A stretch of DNA of 64,000 nt. Origin: JBDHWG01 sp039810085. Lineage in GTDB: Bacteria; Chloroflexota; Anaerolineae; Epilineales; JAHCIE01. The notes under the pieces are model-generated. The model did no database searches. It was given only the letters and a program-made list of their open reading frames with translations, and was not told the origin of the DNA. Numbering within the stretch: the stretch's first letter is position 1; every line of letters begins with the position of its first letter. This document shows, in pieces, positions 41,261-49,265 of this stretch. Position numbers and translations under genes: made by a program. The stretch is from the NCBI GenBank assembly GCA_039810085.1, contig JBDHWG010000016.1, positions 78,302 through 142,301 of the forward strand, given 5' to 3'.

Positions 41261-42546
41261 TACGATGGCGCGCCGGCCGACTTGCGTTCCAGCCGCGCCA
41301 GCCGGTGGCGCAGGGCGTCCAGGGTCGCGGCCCGCGACAGGCTGCCGTCGCGCACGTCGCTCGTCTCCACCAGGACCAGCGCCTGCCGCACGACATCCAT
41401 CGCGGCAGGGTAGTCGCGCCGCCGGTGCTCGTAGAACTTCGCCAGCTCGACGTAGGGGTACAGCCGCCGCGTCGTCCCGGCTTGCACCGCCGCCGCCCAC
41501 CCGGCGACGGCCTCATCCCACGCCCCCTGCCGCTTGCACAGCGCCCCGTAGCGCTCCTTGGCCTGCTCGTGTAGCTCCGGCGGGAGCGCCGTCGCCATCG
41601 CCCGCTGGTACGCCTGTCCGGCCAGCGTCTCGTCGCCGACGGCCTCATACACGATGCCCAGGCTGAGCCAGTCCGCGCCGTGAATGACACCGCCGCCGTC
41701 CGGATCGTCCAGGATGGCGCTCATGCGCGCCAGCAGCGCCGCCATCGTGACAATGTCCAGGGCGTTGTGGTAGAAGACGCGTTCCAGGCGCTCGACGCGG
41801 CCCGTGCGCACGTAGTCGAAGTAGAGGTAGGGGATAATCATGCCCGGCACGTCGTCCACGCGCTCGACGCCCAGGATGCCCCGCTCCAGCGACCCCAGCG
41901 CGCAGCTCCCTAGGCGCGCGCGCCACAACCGGCGGGCGGGGAGGAGCAGGTCCAGGTGCGGCGCATCGGCCAGCGGGATGCGGCGGCGCTGCAAGCGGAA
42001 GCGCGTCGTCAGCAGGGGCATGTCGAAGGAGCGCCCGTTGAACGTGACCACCGCCTCATAGCCGGCCGTGGCCTCGGCCAGCGCATGCAGCAGGGCCGGC
42101 TCAGCGCCAGGGTCGCGCATGAAGAACTGCCGCACACAGAAGGCGTCGCCCTCGAACGTTCCGATGCCGACCAGGAACGCGAACGTGCCCGTTCCGCCGC
42201 TCAACCCAGTCGTTTCCACGTCCAGGAACACGGCGCGGCGTAGGTCCACGCGGCCCAGCGCCTCGTCGCGTAACAGGCGCGGCAGGAGCGCGGCCAGCGG
42301 TAGGGGCATCCCAACGGGCAAGCCGCCGTGCTCGGCGTAGCGTGTCTCAGCGGCGAAGCACGCGCCGTGGGGCGTCTCGATGTCCGCGCCCGCGACGACG
42401 TCGGAGATGTCCTGGTGGCGGCGGACGGACCGAGGCGCCGAGGGCGTTTGCGCTGGCGCGCCGGAAAAGACCTCCGCGCCGCGGCGAATGCCCAGGCCGC
42501 GCAGGCGCTCCAGCCGGTCGCGCATGCTCATTGGCTCGCTGCTCAC
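41260..42546 (-). CDS. mrfB: MrfB/YprB-like DEDD exonuclease
   Basis: About 428 residues. An RNase-H-like 3'-5' exonuclease domain has acidic motifs FLDVETTGLSGGTGTFAFLV, VVTFNGRSFDMPLL and FYHNALDIVTMAALL. A TPR-like helical C-terminus follows (GIVYEAVGDETLAGQAYQRA). In Bacillus subtilis YprB (MrfB) works with YprA (MrfA) to remove mitomycin C damage. The same gene pair is adjacent here in the same order on the minus strand. GTG 42546 overlaps the helicase stop (GTGA) and has GGGAG upstream; ATG 42531 is an alternative. Confidence 0.88.
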   Translation of the reverse strand: MSSEPMSMRDRLERLRGLGIRRGAEVFSGAPAQTPSAPRSVRRHQDISDVVAGADIETPHGACFAAETRYAEHGGLPVGMPLPLAALLPRLLRDEALGRVDLRRAVFLDVETTGLSGGTGTFAFLVGIGTFEGDAFCVRQFFMRDPGAEPALLHALAEATAGYEAVVTFNGRSFDMPLLTTRFRLQRRRIPLADAPHLDLLLPARRLWRARLGSCALGSLERGILGVERVDDVPGMIIPYLYFDYVRTGRVERLERVFYHNALDIVTMAALLARMSAILDDPDGGGVIHGADWLSLGIVYEAVGDETLAGQAYQRAMATALPPELHEQAKERYGALCKRQGAWDEAVAGWAAAVQAGTTRRLYPYVELAKFYEHRRRDYPAAMDVVRQALVLVETSDVRDGSLSRAATLDALRHRLARLERKSAGAPS

Positions 42547-45236
42547 GCCGGCTCTCCCATCAACGCGCTGACCAATCGCAGCGCCCACGCCTTCGCCTGC
42601 GGGTCGGCCTCGGTCGTCGGCCCGATGCAGCCGGGGCAGCCCTGGGGGCACGCGCATGCCGCAATGAGGTCGTAGGCATCGGCCATGAGCCGGGCGTGGC
42701 GCTCATACAGGGCCGCCGCGAAGCCAAGACCGGCCGGTATCCCTTCGTAGATCGTCAGCGTCGGCAGCCCCGTCCCGACGGCTTTGACCTCCGACAGTAC
42801 GCCTAGGTCACGGGGGTCGCACATGAGGTACAGCGGCGCGAGGTTGCCCATCACGTGGGCTAGGCCACTGAGCGCGCCGCGCACCACCTGGCGCTCCTCG
42901 GCGCGGCGGTGGCAGCTCGGACACAGCGTCACCAGGTTCTCCAGGCGGTTGGCGACCAGGTCGTGGCGGTTGTGGCCGCGCGCATAGCAGAAGGTACGGA
43001 ACGGCTGCAAGTGGTGTACATCGTGGCCCCGCCCGGTCCGCTCCGGCGCGCCGCACGCCCGGCAGCGGTAGCCGTCCCGCGCCCGCGCCTTGTCTCGCTG
43101 CGCCGCCCACGTCGGCCCGTAGTCGTTGGGGTCGAAGCGCCACCAGCCCTCTTGGCGAAACTGATTGATGGTCGCCTCGTCCAGTTGCAGCCAGTACGCC
43201 GTCGTCAGCATCGTCTGGGCCGGCAGGTCCACCTCGCCCCAGCCGAGCGTCTCGCCGGTGCTGAAGCGCACCTGGCGGTAGCCGGTCGTCTTCGCCGTCA
43301 CCTCGACCTCACCGTGGGCGATGACGCCGCCCGGCACAACGCGCCGCTCGGCCTCGGCCACAATCTCCACATCCACCGACCCCATCGCATCGGTGTAGTA
43401 GTCCACCGAGACCGGGCGGACGAAGGCGCGGCCCGCCTCCCACTCCAGCCGCTCGACCTCGTACATCGCGCCGTCGTGGAGGTAGATCGCGCCTGCGTGG
43501 ACCATGCCCGGCGCGCTGCTCCGGTCTACCTCGCCGATGGTGCGCGGGGAGGCGGCGTCGTTCAAGATGACGACGCGGTCCGCGCCCGCCGTACGCAGGC
43601 TGACGCCCTCGGCCGGGTAGGCATCGGCCAGCCAGTGCCACTGGGCGCCGCTGCGATACACCTCGCCCTCAGACGCGAGGAACTCCAGGATGTCCTGGGT
43701 GAGCTGACGGCGGACGTGTCCCTCACCCCCCTGCCCCCTCTCCCATACAGGGAGAGGGGGAGAAGACGAATCTTTCTCTGGCTCCCCTCTCCCATTTTGG
43801 GCGGGGGGAATGGGGGGACGAAGCGCCTCTTCCTCCCCTCTCCCAAAATGGGAGAGGGGCTGGGGGTGAGGGACAGAAGCTCCAAACGCTTCGTCTACCG
43901 CGAAGGGCAGCTCGAAGGCGGCGCAGCGGATGTGGTCGGTGAGGATGAGAGCGTTGTCGGGGTTGACGAGGGCGTGCTCCGGTGAGGGTATCGCGCCATC
44001 GGCTGTGCCGAGGATATACTCCGGATGCGCGACGAGGTACTGGTCCAGCGGCATGCCCCGCGCCACGAGCATCGCCGCCGCCAGGCTCCCGCGCCGCCCG
44101 GCGCGCCCGGCTTGCTGCCAGGTGCTGGCGATGGTGCCGGGGTAGCCCGCGATGATGACGGCGTCCAGCCCGCCGATGTCCACGCCCAGCTCCAAGGCAT
44201 TCGTGCTGACCACGCCGCGCACCGAGCCATCGCGCAGCCCGGCCTCGGTCGCGCGGCGTTCCTGGGGCAGGTAGCCGCTGCGATAGCCGCGCACCGGCGT
44301 CTGCGCCGCGTTCTGGAGGTTGTGCAGGATAACCTCGGCGCTCAGGCGGCTGCCGGCGAACACGGCGGTCTGCACATCCCCGGCCAGGCAGTGGCGTGCA
44401 AGGGTAGTGGCTTCGGCAGCGACCGAGCGGCGGATGCCCAGCTTGTAGTCAACGATGGGCGGGTTGACGAGGATGAAGTGGCGCTCGCCACGCGGCGCGC
44501 CGTCGTCGTTCACGACCGTCACCGGCGCTTCCACCAGCCGCGTCGCCAGGTCGGTCGGGTTGGCGATGGTCGCCGAGGAGAGGATGAACTGCGGCTGCGC
44601 CCCGTACCACGCCGCGATGCGCCGCAGCCGCCGCAGGACGTTGGCGACGTGGCTGCCGAACACGCCGCGATAGGTGTGCATCTCGTCCAGGACGACGACG
44701 CGCAGGCCCTCGAACAGTTCAGCCCAGCGGGTGTGGTGGGGCAGGATGCCGGTGTGCAGCATATCGGGGTTGGTGACGATGACGCGGGCGCTCTTGCGGA
44801 CGCGGGCGCGCGCCGACGCAGGGGTGTCGCCATCATACGTGGCGGCAGCGACGGGCGCATTGAGCGTCGTCTGCCAGCGGCCTAGTTCGGTCACCTGGTC
44901 CTGGGCCAGGGCTTTGGTCGGGAAGATGTACAGGGCGCGGGCAGCGGGGTCGTTCAGGAGCGCCTGGAGCGTCGGCAGGTTGTAGCACATCGTCTTGCCG
45001 GACGCGGTCGGGGTGACGACGCAGACGTGCTCGCCGTGCAGCGCCGACGCGACGGCCTCGGCCTGGTGGGTATACAAAGCAGGGATGCCGCGCCGCCGCA
45101 GGCCATCCTTTAGCGCCGGGTGGAGGGTCTCCGGCGTCGGGGCGCGGCGAGCCGGGCGCTCCGGGAAGTGCCGCCAGGCGGCAATCTGGGCGCTGTGCGC
45201 GGCGCGTAGCTCGGATAGCACTTCCAACAGCGACAC
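42543..45236 (-). CDS. mrfA: MrfA/YprA-like DEAH-box helicase with internal HNH domain and repeat insertion
   Basis: An 897-residue superfamily 2 helicase. Visible are Q-type region YTHQAEAV, Walker A TPTASGKTMCYNLPT, the motif II equivalent VVLDEMHTYRG, motif III SSATIANP, and motifs V-VI STNALELGVDIGGLDAVI and QQAGRAGRRG. The C-terminal MZB region ends with the cysteine cluster ACACPQGCPGC. Two additions are unusual. About 50 residues encoded by a palindromic repeat (43723-43875) lie between the helicase core and the winged-helix-like part. An HNH nuclease motif (YRCRACG, VHHLQPF, NLVTLCPSCHRRAEE) lies near residues 715-780. The start is GTG 45236. Confidence 0.88.
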   Translation of the reverse strand: MSLLEVLSELRAAHSAQIAAWRHFPERPARRAPTPETLHPALKDGLRRRGIPALYTHQAEAVASALHGEHVCVVTPTASGKTMCYNLPTLQALLNDPAARALYIFPTKALAQDQVTELGRWQTTLNAPVAAATYDGDTPASARARVRKSARVIVTNPDMLHTGILPHHTRWAELFEGLRVVVLDEMHTYRGVFGSHVANVLRRLRRIAAWYGAQPQFILSSATIANPTDLATRLVEAPVTVVNDDGAPRGERHFILVNPPIVDYKLGIRRSVAAEATTLARHCLAGDVQTAVFAGSRLSAEVILHNLQNAAQTPVRGYRSGYLPQERRATEAGLRDGSVRGVVSTNALELGVDIGGLDAVIIAGYPGTIASTWQQAGRAGRRGSLAAAMLVARGMPLDQYLVAHPEYILGTADGAIPSPEHALVNPDNALILTDHIRCAAFELPFAVDEAFGASVPHPQPLSHFGRGEEEALRPPIPPAQNGRGEPEKDSSSPPLPVWERGQGGEGHVRRQLTQDILEFLASEGEVYRSGAQWHWLADAYPAEGVSLRTAGADRVVILNDAASPRTIGEVDRSSAPGMVHAGAIYLHDGAMYEVERLEWEAGRAFVRPVSVDYYTDAMGSVDVEIVAEAERRVVPGGVIAHGEVEVTAKTTGYRQVRFSTGETLGWGEVDLPAQTMLTTAYWLQLDEATINQFRQEGWWRFDPNDYGPTWAAQRDKARARDGYRCRACGAPERTGRGHDVHHLQPFRTFCYARGHNRHDLVANRLENLVTLCPSCHRRAEERQVVRGALSGLAHVMGNLAPLYLMCDPRDLGVLSEVKAVGTGLPTLTIYEGIPAGLGFAAALYERHARLMADAYDLIAACACPQGCPGCIGPTTEADPQAKAWALRLVSALMGEPA
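43723..43875. repeat. CTCTCCC palindromic repeat inserted in frame in the helicase gene
   Basis: Starts CCCTCACCCCCCTGCCCCCT and ends GAGAGGGGCTGGGGGTGAGGG, with three internal CTCCC/GGGAG hairpins. Its ends are inverted repeats of each other. The insertion is read through in frame and adds a Pro/Gly/Glu-rich peptide. Confidence 0.85.
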
Positions 45237-45342
45237 GGGCAGCCTCGACAGGTGAGGGGGATAGACTCGTTCGGCGCAAAGTCTAGTCCGTGTAGCTCAA
45301 ATGTGCAAGGCAGGCCTAGCACCAATTAATCATAGACAGGGC

Positions 45343-45463
45343 GTCATTGCGAGCAGGGCGAAGCAATCCCCCGTCCTTGCATCAGATGGTCTAGCGGGGG
45401 GAAAGCGCGTCTTTCACCCACTTCGAGATTGCTTCGTCGTCCTACCGTCCTCCTCGCAATGAC
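45343..45463. repeat. GTCATTGCGAG element, complete copy (121 bp)
   Basis: Begins GTCATTGCGAGCAGGGCGAA, then GCAATC, and ends GAGATTGCTTCGTCGTCCTA, then CCGTCCTCCTCGCAATGAC. Same orientation as the 23267 copy. It fills most of the 45237-45479 gap. Confidence 0.88.
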
Positions 45464-45479
45464 AGCCCGCCACTCGCGC

Positions 45480-46154
45480 CTAGTCCGCCAGAGGCGTGTC
45501 CCACCACTTCGACAGGCGGTTGGTGCTGCGCACCGGCTCGCCGACGTAGTGGGAGACGTCGTTGAACAGCATCAGGCGCGCCCGGACGGGGTCCTTGAAG
45601 TCGAGGATGTTGAGGCAGCACGGCTGCATATCCAGCCGGTCGCGGTAGCCGCGCGGGTCGAAGCCGAGCAGGCTGCTGATGAGCAGGCGGATGGTCGCCT
45701 TATGGGAGACGATGGCGACGTTCCCGCCCGGACAGTCGGCCACCAGCTTGCGGATGAGGGGCAGCGCCCGCGCCAGCACGCTCACCCCGGACTCGCCGCC
45801 GCCGGGGGCAAAGGTGAACGGGTCCTCGGACCAGGCAGCGTACTCGTCGGCGTACTTCGTCTCGACCTCGCTGCGCAGCAAGCCCTCCCAGTGGCCGTGG
45901 TCGATCTCCCGCAGCCCGTCATACAGCTCCGGTTGGAGACCGTGGGGACGGGCAATAATGGTGGCGGTTTCGATAGTGCGCCGCATCGGGCTGCAATAGA
46001 TGGCGGAGATGGACTCATCCGCCAGGCGCACCGACAGGGCCTCGGCTTGCCGCCGGCCCTCGTCGGAGATGTCGATGTCGATGGAGCCGGAGAAGCGGTC
46101 CTCGGTGCTGGCCGGCGTCGCGCCGTGGCGGATGAGATAGAGGCGAGTGCTCAC
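45480..46154 (-). CDS. Histidine phosphatase (phosphoglycerate mutase-like) family protein
   Basis: A 224-residue protein of the histidine phosphatase superfamily. The nucleophile motif LIRHGATP is at the N-terminus, followed by FSGSIDIDISDEGRRQAEAL, YCSPMRRTIETA, REIDHGHWEG and the second histidine in NVAIVSHKATIRLLI. It may be a cofactor-dependent phosphoglycerate mutase, an alpha-ribazole phosphatase or a general phosphatase; context does not decide. Start GTG 46154 with AAGGAG upstream. The longer open frame upstream crosses a repeat. Confidence 0.9.
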   Translation of the reverse strand: MSTRLYLIRHGATPASTEDRFSGSIDIDISDEGRRQAEALSVRLADESISAIYCSPMRRTIETATIIARPHGLQPELYDGLREIDHGHWEGLLRSEVETKYADEYAAWSEDPFTFAPGGGESGVSVLARALPLIRKLVADCPGGNVAIVSHKATIRLLISSLLGFDPRGYRDRLDMQPCCLNILDFKDPVRARLMLFNDVSHYVGEPVRSTNRLSKWWDTPLAD

Positions 46155-46198
46155 AACGTTCTCCTTACGTATCCTGCAGTCAATAGTAGAAGATGGTT

Positions 46199-46482
46199 GG
46201 ACCACGAAAGGCTCGGAAAGGGCGCGAAAGGCACGAAAAGGAGTCGCCTCGCGCGTGCCTCCTCTGAAAATGGGATGGCAACGCCAGGACGCAACGGCGC
46301 AATGACGCAAAGGGAGATAAGTCCTTCGTCTATTGGAGGCGTTGCGCCTGTGCGGCTTGGCGTTCTCCTTCCCCTCTGAAACCTGTGGGGGCGACGCAGG
46401 CCATTTTCATCCAACCATTGGTGAACGCAAGTTCATGGCTGACTTTCGCGTTTTTCGCGTCCTTTCGTGACCTTCGTGGTCC
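46199..46482. repeat. Imperfect inverted-repeat element (GGACCACGAA ends)
   Basis: Left end GGACCACGAAAGGCTCGGAA and right end TTTCGTGACCTTCGTGGTCC are inverted copies. Inside are CGCAACGGCGCAA/TTGCGCC stretches that also pair. No coding sequence is visible. Between this element and the promoter at 46681 I see no further feature. Confidence 0.65.
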
Positions 46483-46680
46483 AGAGACTCATCAACAACA
46501 TAAGTCCTGTTACTGTCCAGGCGCGCCCTCCCCCCGGCGGCAGGTCCGGACACGTCTTGTGGTACGGGGTCTCCAGGCTAATGGTTTAACGAACACGTTG
46601 TACTGGACGTGATTATAGATGAATCCAGCCAAGGTAGGCAACATACCGCCTGGCGCACCAGAGGCGGGTTATTCGCCCAC

Positions 46681-46708
46681 TTGACGGTGACTTGCCACGT
46701 GATATAAT
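46681..46708 (+). promoter_or_regulatory. Strong promoter of the CARF/Cas6 cassette
   Basis: TTGACG at 46681-46686, a 16-bp spacer and a consensus TATAAT at 46703-46708, the best sigma-70-type match noticed in the window. It places the transcription start near 46715, leaving an 85-base leader before the ATG at 46800. It also rules out the longer frame starting at 46692. Confidence 0.8.
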
Positions 46709-46799
46709 GAGCGCGTGGTCAAGAGGACTGTGTTATGACTTGATTAGCCTGTCATGTTGCCACCGAGTTGTGTTGCAACACATCCAATGGAGATATCTC

Positions 46800-47972
46800 A
46801 TGGGACGGGTCTTAATTTCACTCGTAGGCGGACGAACGGTTCCGAATGTCCTTCTGGCCTTGCACTTCAAACCTGACCATCTCTACTTCATTGTATCTCA
46901 AGACTCAATGCGACCAGGAGGGGACTACGAGAAGACCTGCGCGGCCTTGCCGACTGAGTTGAATGTACATCCTGAAGAAGTTGTGAGGCCGTATGCGCTC
47001 CAGGAGACCGTGACAGCGTGCCAAAAGATACTCGCCAATCACCGCGCAGATGAGGTGATTATTAACACGACGCTTGGACCGAAGACGATGGCCTTCGGGG
47101 CGTACGATGTGGCCAAGGAGATGCGGCTGTCCCATGTTGCTGTTGACCTGTGCTATCTCTCGCAAGATGGTCTTGTCTGGGTATTCAAGGATGAGATAGA
47201 GCCTGTTCAACTAAAGCTCAAGGATTACTTTGCCTCATATGGGCGTGATGTAGAATGGAAGACCGATGCTCCGGCAAAGCTCCATGCTTTTTCGATGCTC
47301 ATGGTCGAACGATCGCCAATTTCACAGCGCCTACTCTCTAAGCTACGAAGTCAAACTCAAAATCATCCGCGCGACCAGCGCAAATTCTCTATCAAGGATC
47401 AGCTCCTGGATGACGAATACCAGTTGTTCCAGGAGATCGAAGATTTGCAGATAGTCAATGGTGTGACGCGAGAGAACCAAAGCCTACATTGGAGGGCCAC
47501 GAGCACCGAGGATGTTGACTTCCTGCTCGAAGGCGATTGGCTAGAGTATTATGTCTATCACACAGCGATGCAGTTGAAAGGGCCGAAGGGAACACCGCTC
47601 TTTGATGAATACGGGTGGGGAGTGAAAGACGTAAGTGGCAAAGGCGAGATAGATTTCGTCGGCGTATTCAGCGGGCAGGCCGTCTTGATCTCATGCAAGA
47701 CGAGGGACATCAAGCGGACTGACTTCGAAGAATTGTATGGACATGCCGAGCAGCTTGGCAAAGGCATGTGCTCAACCCTGTTGGTTAGCACAGTGTCGCG
47801 GAGTTCGAGAAGTCAGAAAGATCTCGACGAGTACCAGAAGTGGTCTCGGGAACGGCAAATCGTTTTGGTGATGGCCGAAGATATCCCACGCCTGGGGGAT
47901 ATCTTGAAAAAGATAGTTTCAGGTGATGCTAAGGCCGAACCTCGAGAGATCCCATACTATGCGCGCATATAG
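46800..47972 (+). CDS. Card1/Can2-like CARF-domain nuclease (DUF1887)
   Basis: A 390-residue protein with an N-terminal CARF domain (VLISLVGGRTVPNVLLAL; VIINTTLGPKTMAFGAYDVA near 88-108), a linker, and a C-terminal restriction-like nuclease. The nuclease has GDWLEYYVYHTAM, KGEIDFVGVF near 282 and VLISCKTRD near 298. Card1/Can2 enzymes bind cyclic tetra-adenylate made by Cas10 and then nick DNA and/or cut RNA to stall infected cells. ATG 46800 has GGAGA upstream. Codon use is clearly more A/T-tolerant than in the following three genes, so this gene may have joined the cassette separately. Confidence 0.87.
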   Translation: MGRVLISLVGGRTVPNVLLALHFKPDHLYFIVSQDSMRPGGDYEKTCAALPTELNVHPEEVVRPYALQETVTACQKILANHRADEVIINTTLGPKTMAFGAYDVAKEMRLSHVAVDLCYLSQDGLVWVFKDEIEPVQLKLKDYFASYGRDVEWKTDAPAKLHAFSMLMVERSPISQRLLSKLRSQTQNHPRDQRKFSIKDQLLDDEYQLFQEIEDLQIVNGVTRENQSLHWRATSTEDVDFLLEGDWLEYYVYHTAMQLKGPKGTPLFDEYGWGVKDVSGKGEIDFVGVFSGQAVLISCKTRDIKRTDFEELYGHAEQLGKGMCSTLLVSTVSRSSRSQKDLDEYQKWSRERQIVLVMAEDIPRLGDILKKIVSGDAKAEPREIPYYARI

Positions 47973-48005
47973 CCGACAGCTCAACCAAGACTGTGAAGAG
48001 GCGCT

Positions 48006-48389
48006 ATGATCATCCTCAACTTCGCGCACCCGCTGACCGACGAGCACCTAGCGGCGATTGAGGCGTTGGCGCGACAGCCGGTGGAGCGCGTCATCGAGTG
48101 CCCGGTGCAGTTCGATACGGGACAGCCCTTCGTGCCACAGGTCGAGGCGCTGGTGGAGGAGGCAGGGTTGTCGCCACGCGAGTGGCAGACCCTCCCCCTG
48201 CTGGTCAACCTTCCGTCGCTGAACTACATCGCGGCGATTGTGCTGGCGGCGATCCACGGGCGGACCGGGTATTTCCCGGCAATGCTGCGGCTGCGGCCGG
48301 TCGCCGGCGTGACGCCGCCCAGGTTCGAGGTGGCCGAGTTGGTCGACTTGCAAGCAGTGCGCGACGCAGCGCGCACGAGGCGCGTGTAG
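48006..48389 (+). CDS. csx15: CRISPR-associated protein Csx15
   Basis: A 127-residue protein beginning MIILNFAHPLTDEHLAAIEA. The family-like VERVIECPVQFDTGQPFVPQ, EWQTLPLLVNLPSLNYIAA and RLRPVAGVTPPRFEVAEL follow. It matches the Csx15 family, found only beside type III CRISPR genes. Csx15 and the related Csx16/Csx20 are regarded as likely ring nucleases that degrade cyclic oligoadenylate. That would switch off the two CARF proteins on either side of it. GAAGAGG precedes the ATG, 33 bp after the Card1-like gene. Confidence 0.87.
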   Translation: MIILNFAHPLTDEHLAAIEALARQPVERVIECPVQFDTGQPFVPQVEALVEEAGLSPREWQTLPLLVNLPSLNYIAAIVLAAIHGRTGYFPAMLRLRPVAGVTPPRFEVAELVDLQAVRDAARTRRV

Positions 48390-48422
48390 CGCGGCCAGAC
48401 GTAGGGGGTAATGGAGGGGCAG

Positions 48423-49262
48423 ATGTCAGCCTGGTCACGACGAGTTGTGCAGATCGAGCGGTGGTCCGCGACGTTAGCGGGCATCGGCTTCGGTCTCGTT
48501 CTGGCCTTTATTGGCAATCATGTTTCGGAAACTCAAGTGCCCTGGGTGGCGATCCTCGCTCTCGTGTGCTGGGTTTTCGCGGTGCTCGTCCGCCGCTTTC
48601 TCCCGAAGCGTATCGAAGTCACAACGCGGACGCCGCTCTCCTTGCGAAATGAGCACGAGTGCGCGGCGAACGCCCGGCAGGCTTACATCGGCTTCGTGCC
48701 GTTGTACACTCCAAAATACGGCGCATCAGGGGCCAAGCTGACAGCGGAAGAGCGCAAGGAGGCGGTCAAGCTCCTAGACTTCGACCGCCTTAACCTGGAG
48801 GACTCGAACCTGGAGCCGACGATTACGGCTATCGTCTGCCACAAGAGTCGGCTGGAGCACTGCTGGCTGCTGTCGACTGTGGATGCCGCCGGAGAGGGGT
48901 CAAGCCAGTATGCCGAGCTGCTAGCAGAGTATCTCCGGCAGCGCAAGGGCGTCAAGTGCATCTTTCACTGCGGCTCCCAGTACACCATTAATCTCGACGA
49001 CGATGCCCTAGTTTTCGATAAGACATATCAGAAGGTGCGGGACGTCATCCAGGAGGCGAAAGGTGCTAGAATTCCGGCGAAGGAGATGGTCGCCGACATC
49101 AGTACCGGTGTGAGGAGCATGACCATCGGGATGGTGCTGGCGTGTCTCGACGGGGACCAGGATGTGGAGGTTGTAGGAACGCGCTATGACGCGAACGGCC
49201 ATCCCACGGGACCGTTGTTTCCACTTATTTTCCGCTTCAAGCCCGAAATACAGGAAACGTAA
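48423..49262 (+). CDS. Two-transmembrane CARF-like protein, putative membrane effector
   Basis: A 279-residue protein with two N-terminal membrane helices (LAGIGFGLVLAFIGNHV near 18-34 and WVAILALVCWVFAVLVRRF near 41-59), a linker, and a cytosolic Rossmann-like domain from about 110. CARF-type elements are CWLLSTVDAAGEGSSQYAEL (first strand and loop) and VADISTGVRSMTIGMVLACL (the D-x-[ST]G-x-[KR] block). It resembles the membrane CARF effectors typified by Cam1 but is larger and has two helices. ATG 48423 follows GGAGGGG; ATG 48411 is possible. It is packed between csx15 and cas6. Confidence 0.78.
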   Translation: MSAWSRRVVQIERWSATLAGIGFGLVLAFIGNHVSETQVPWVAILALVCWVFAVLVRRFLPKRIEVTTRTPLSLRNEHECAANARQAYIGFVPLYTPKYGASGAKLTAEERKEAVKLLDFDRLNLEDSNLEPTITAIVCHKSRLEHCWLLSTVDAAGEGSSQYAELLAEYLRQRKGVKCIFHCGSQYTINLDDDALVFDKTYQKVRDVIQEAKGARIPAKEMVADISTGVRSMTIGMVLACLDGDQDVEVVGTRYDANGHPTGPLFPLIFRFKPEIQET

Positions 49263-49265
49263 GTC

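Noticed and set aside
41280..42657. Longer N-terminus for the MrfB-like protein from 42657
   Set aside because: The extra residues are read from inside the helicase gene in another frame; GTG 42546 with its own ribosome site and GTGA overlap fits better.
46692..46799. N-terminal extension of the Card1-like protein
   Set aside because: It would begin inside the promoter, between the -35 and -10 boxes; the CARF domain starts properly at the ATG at 46800.
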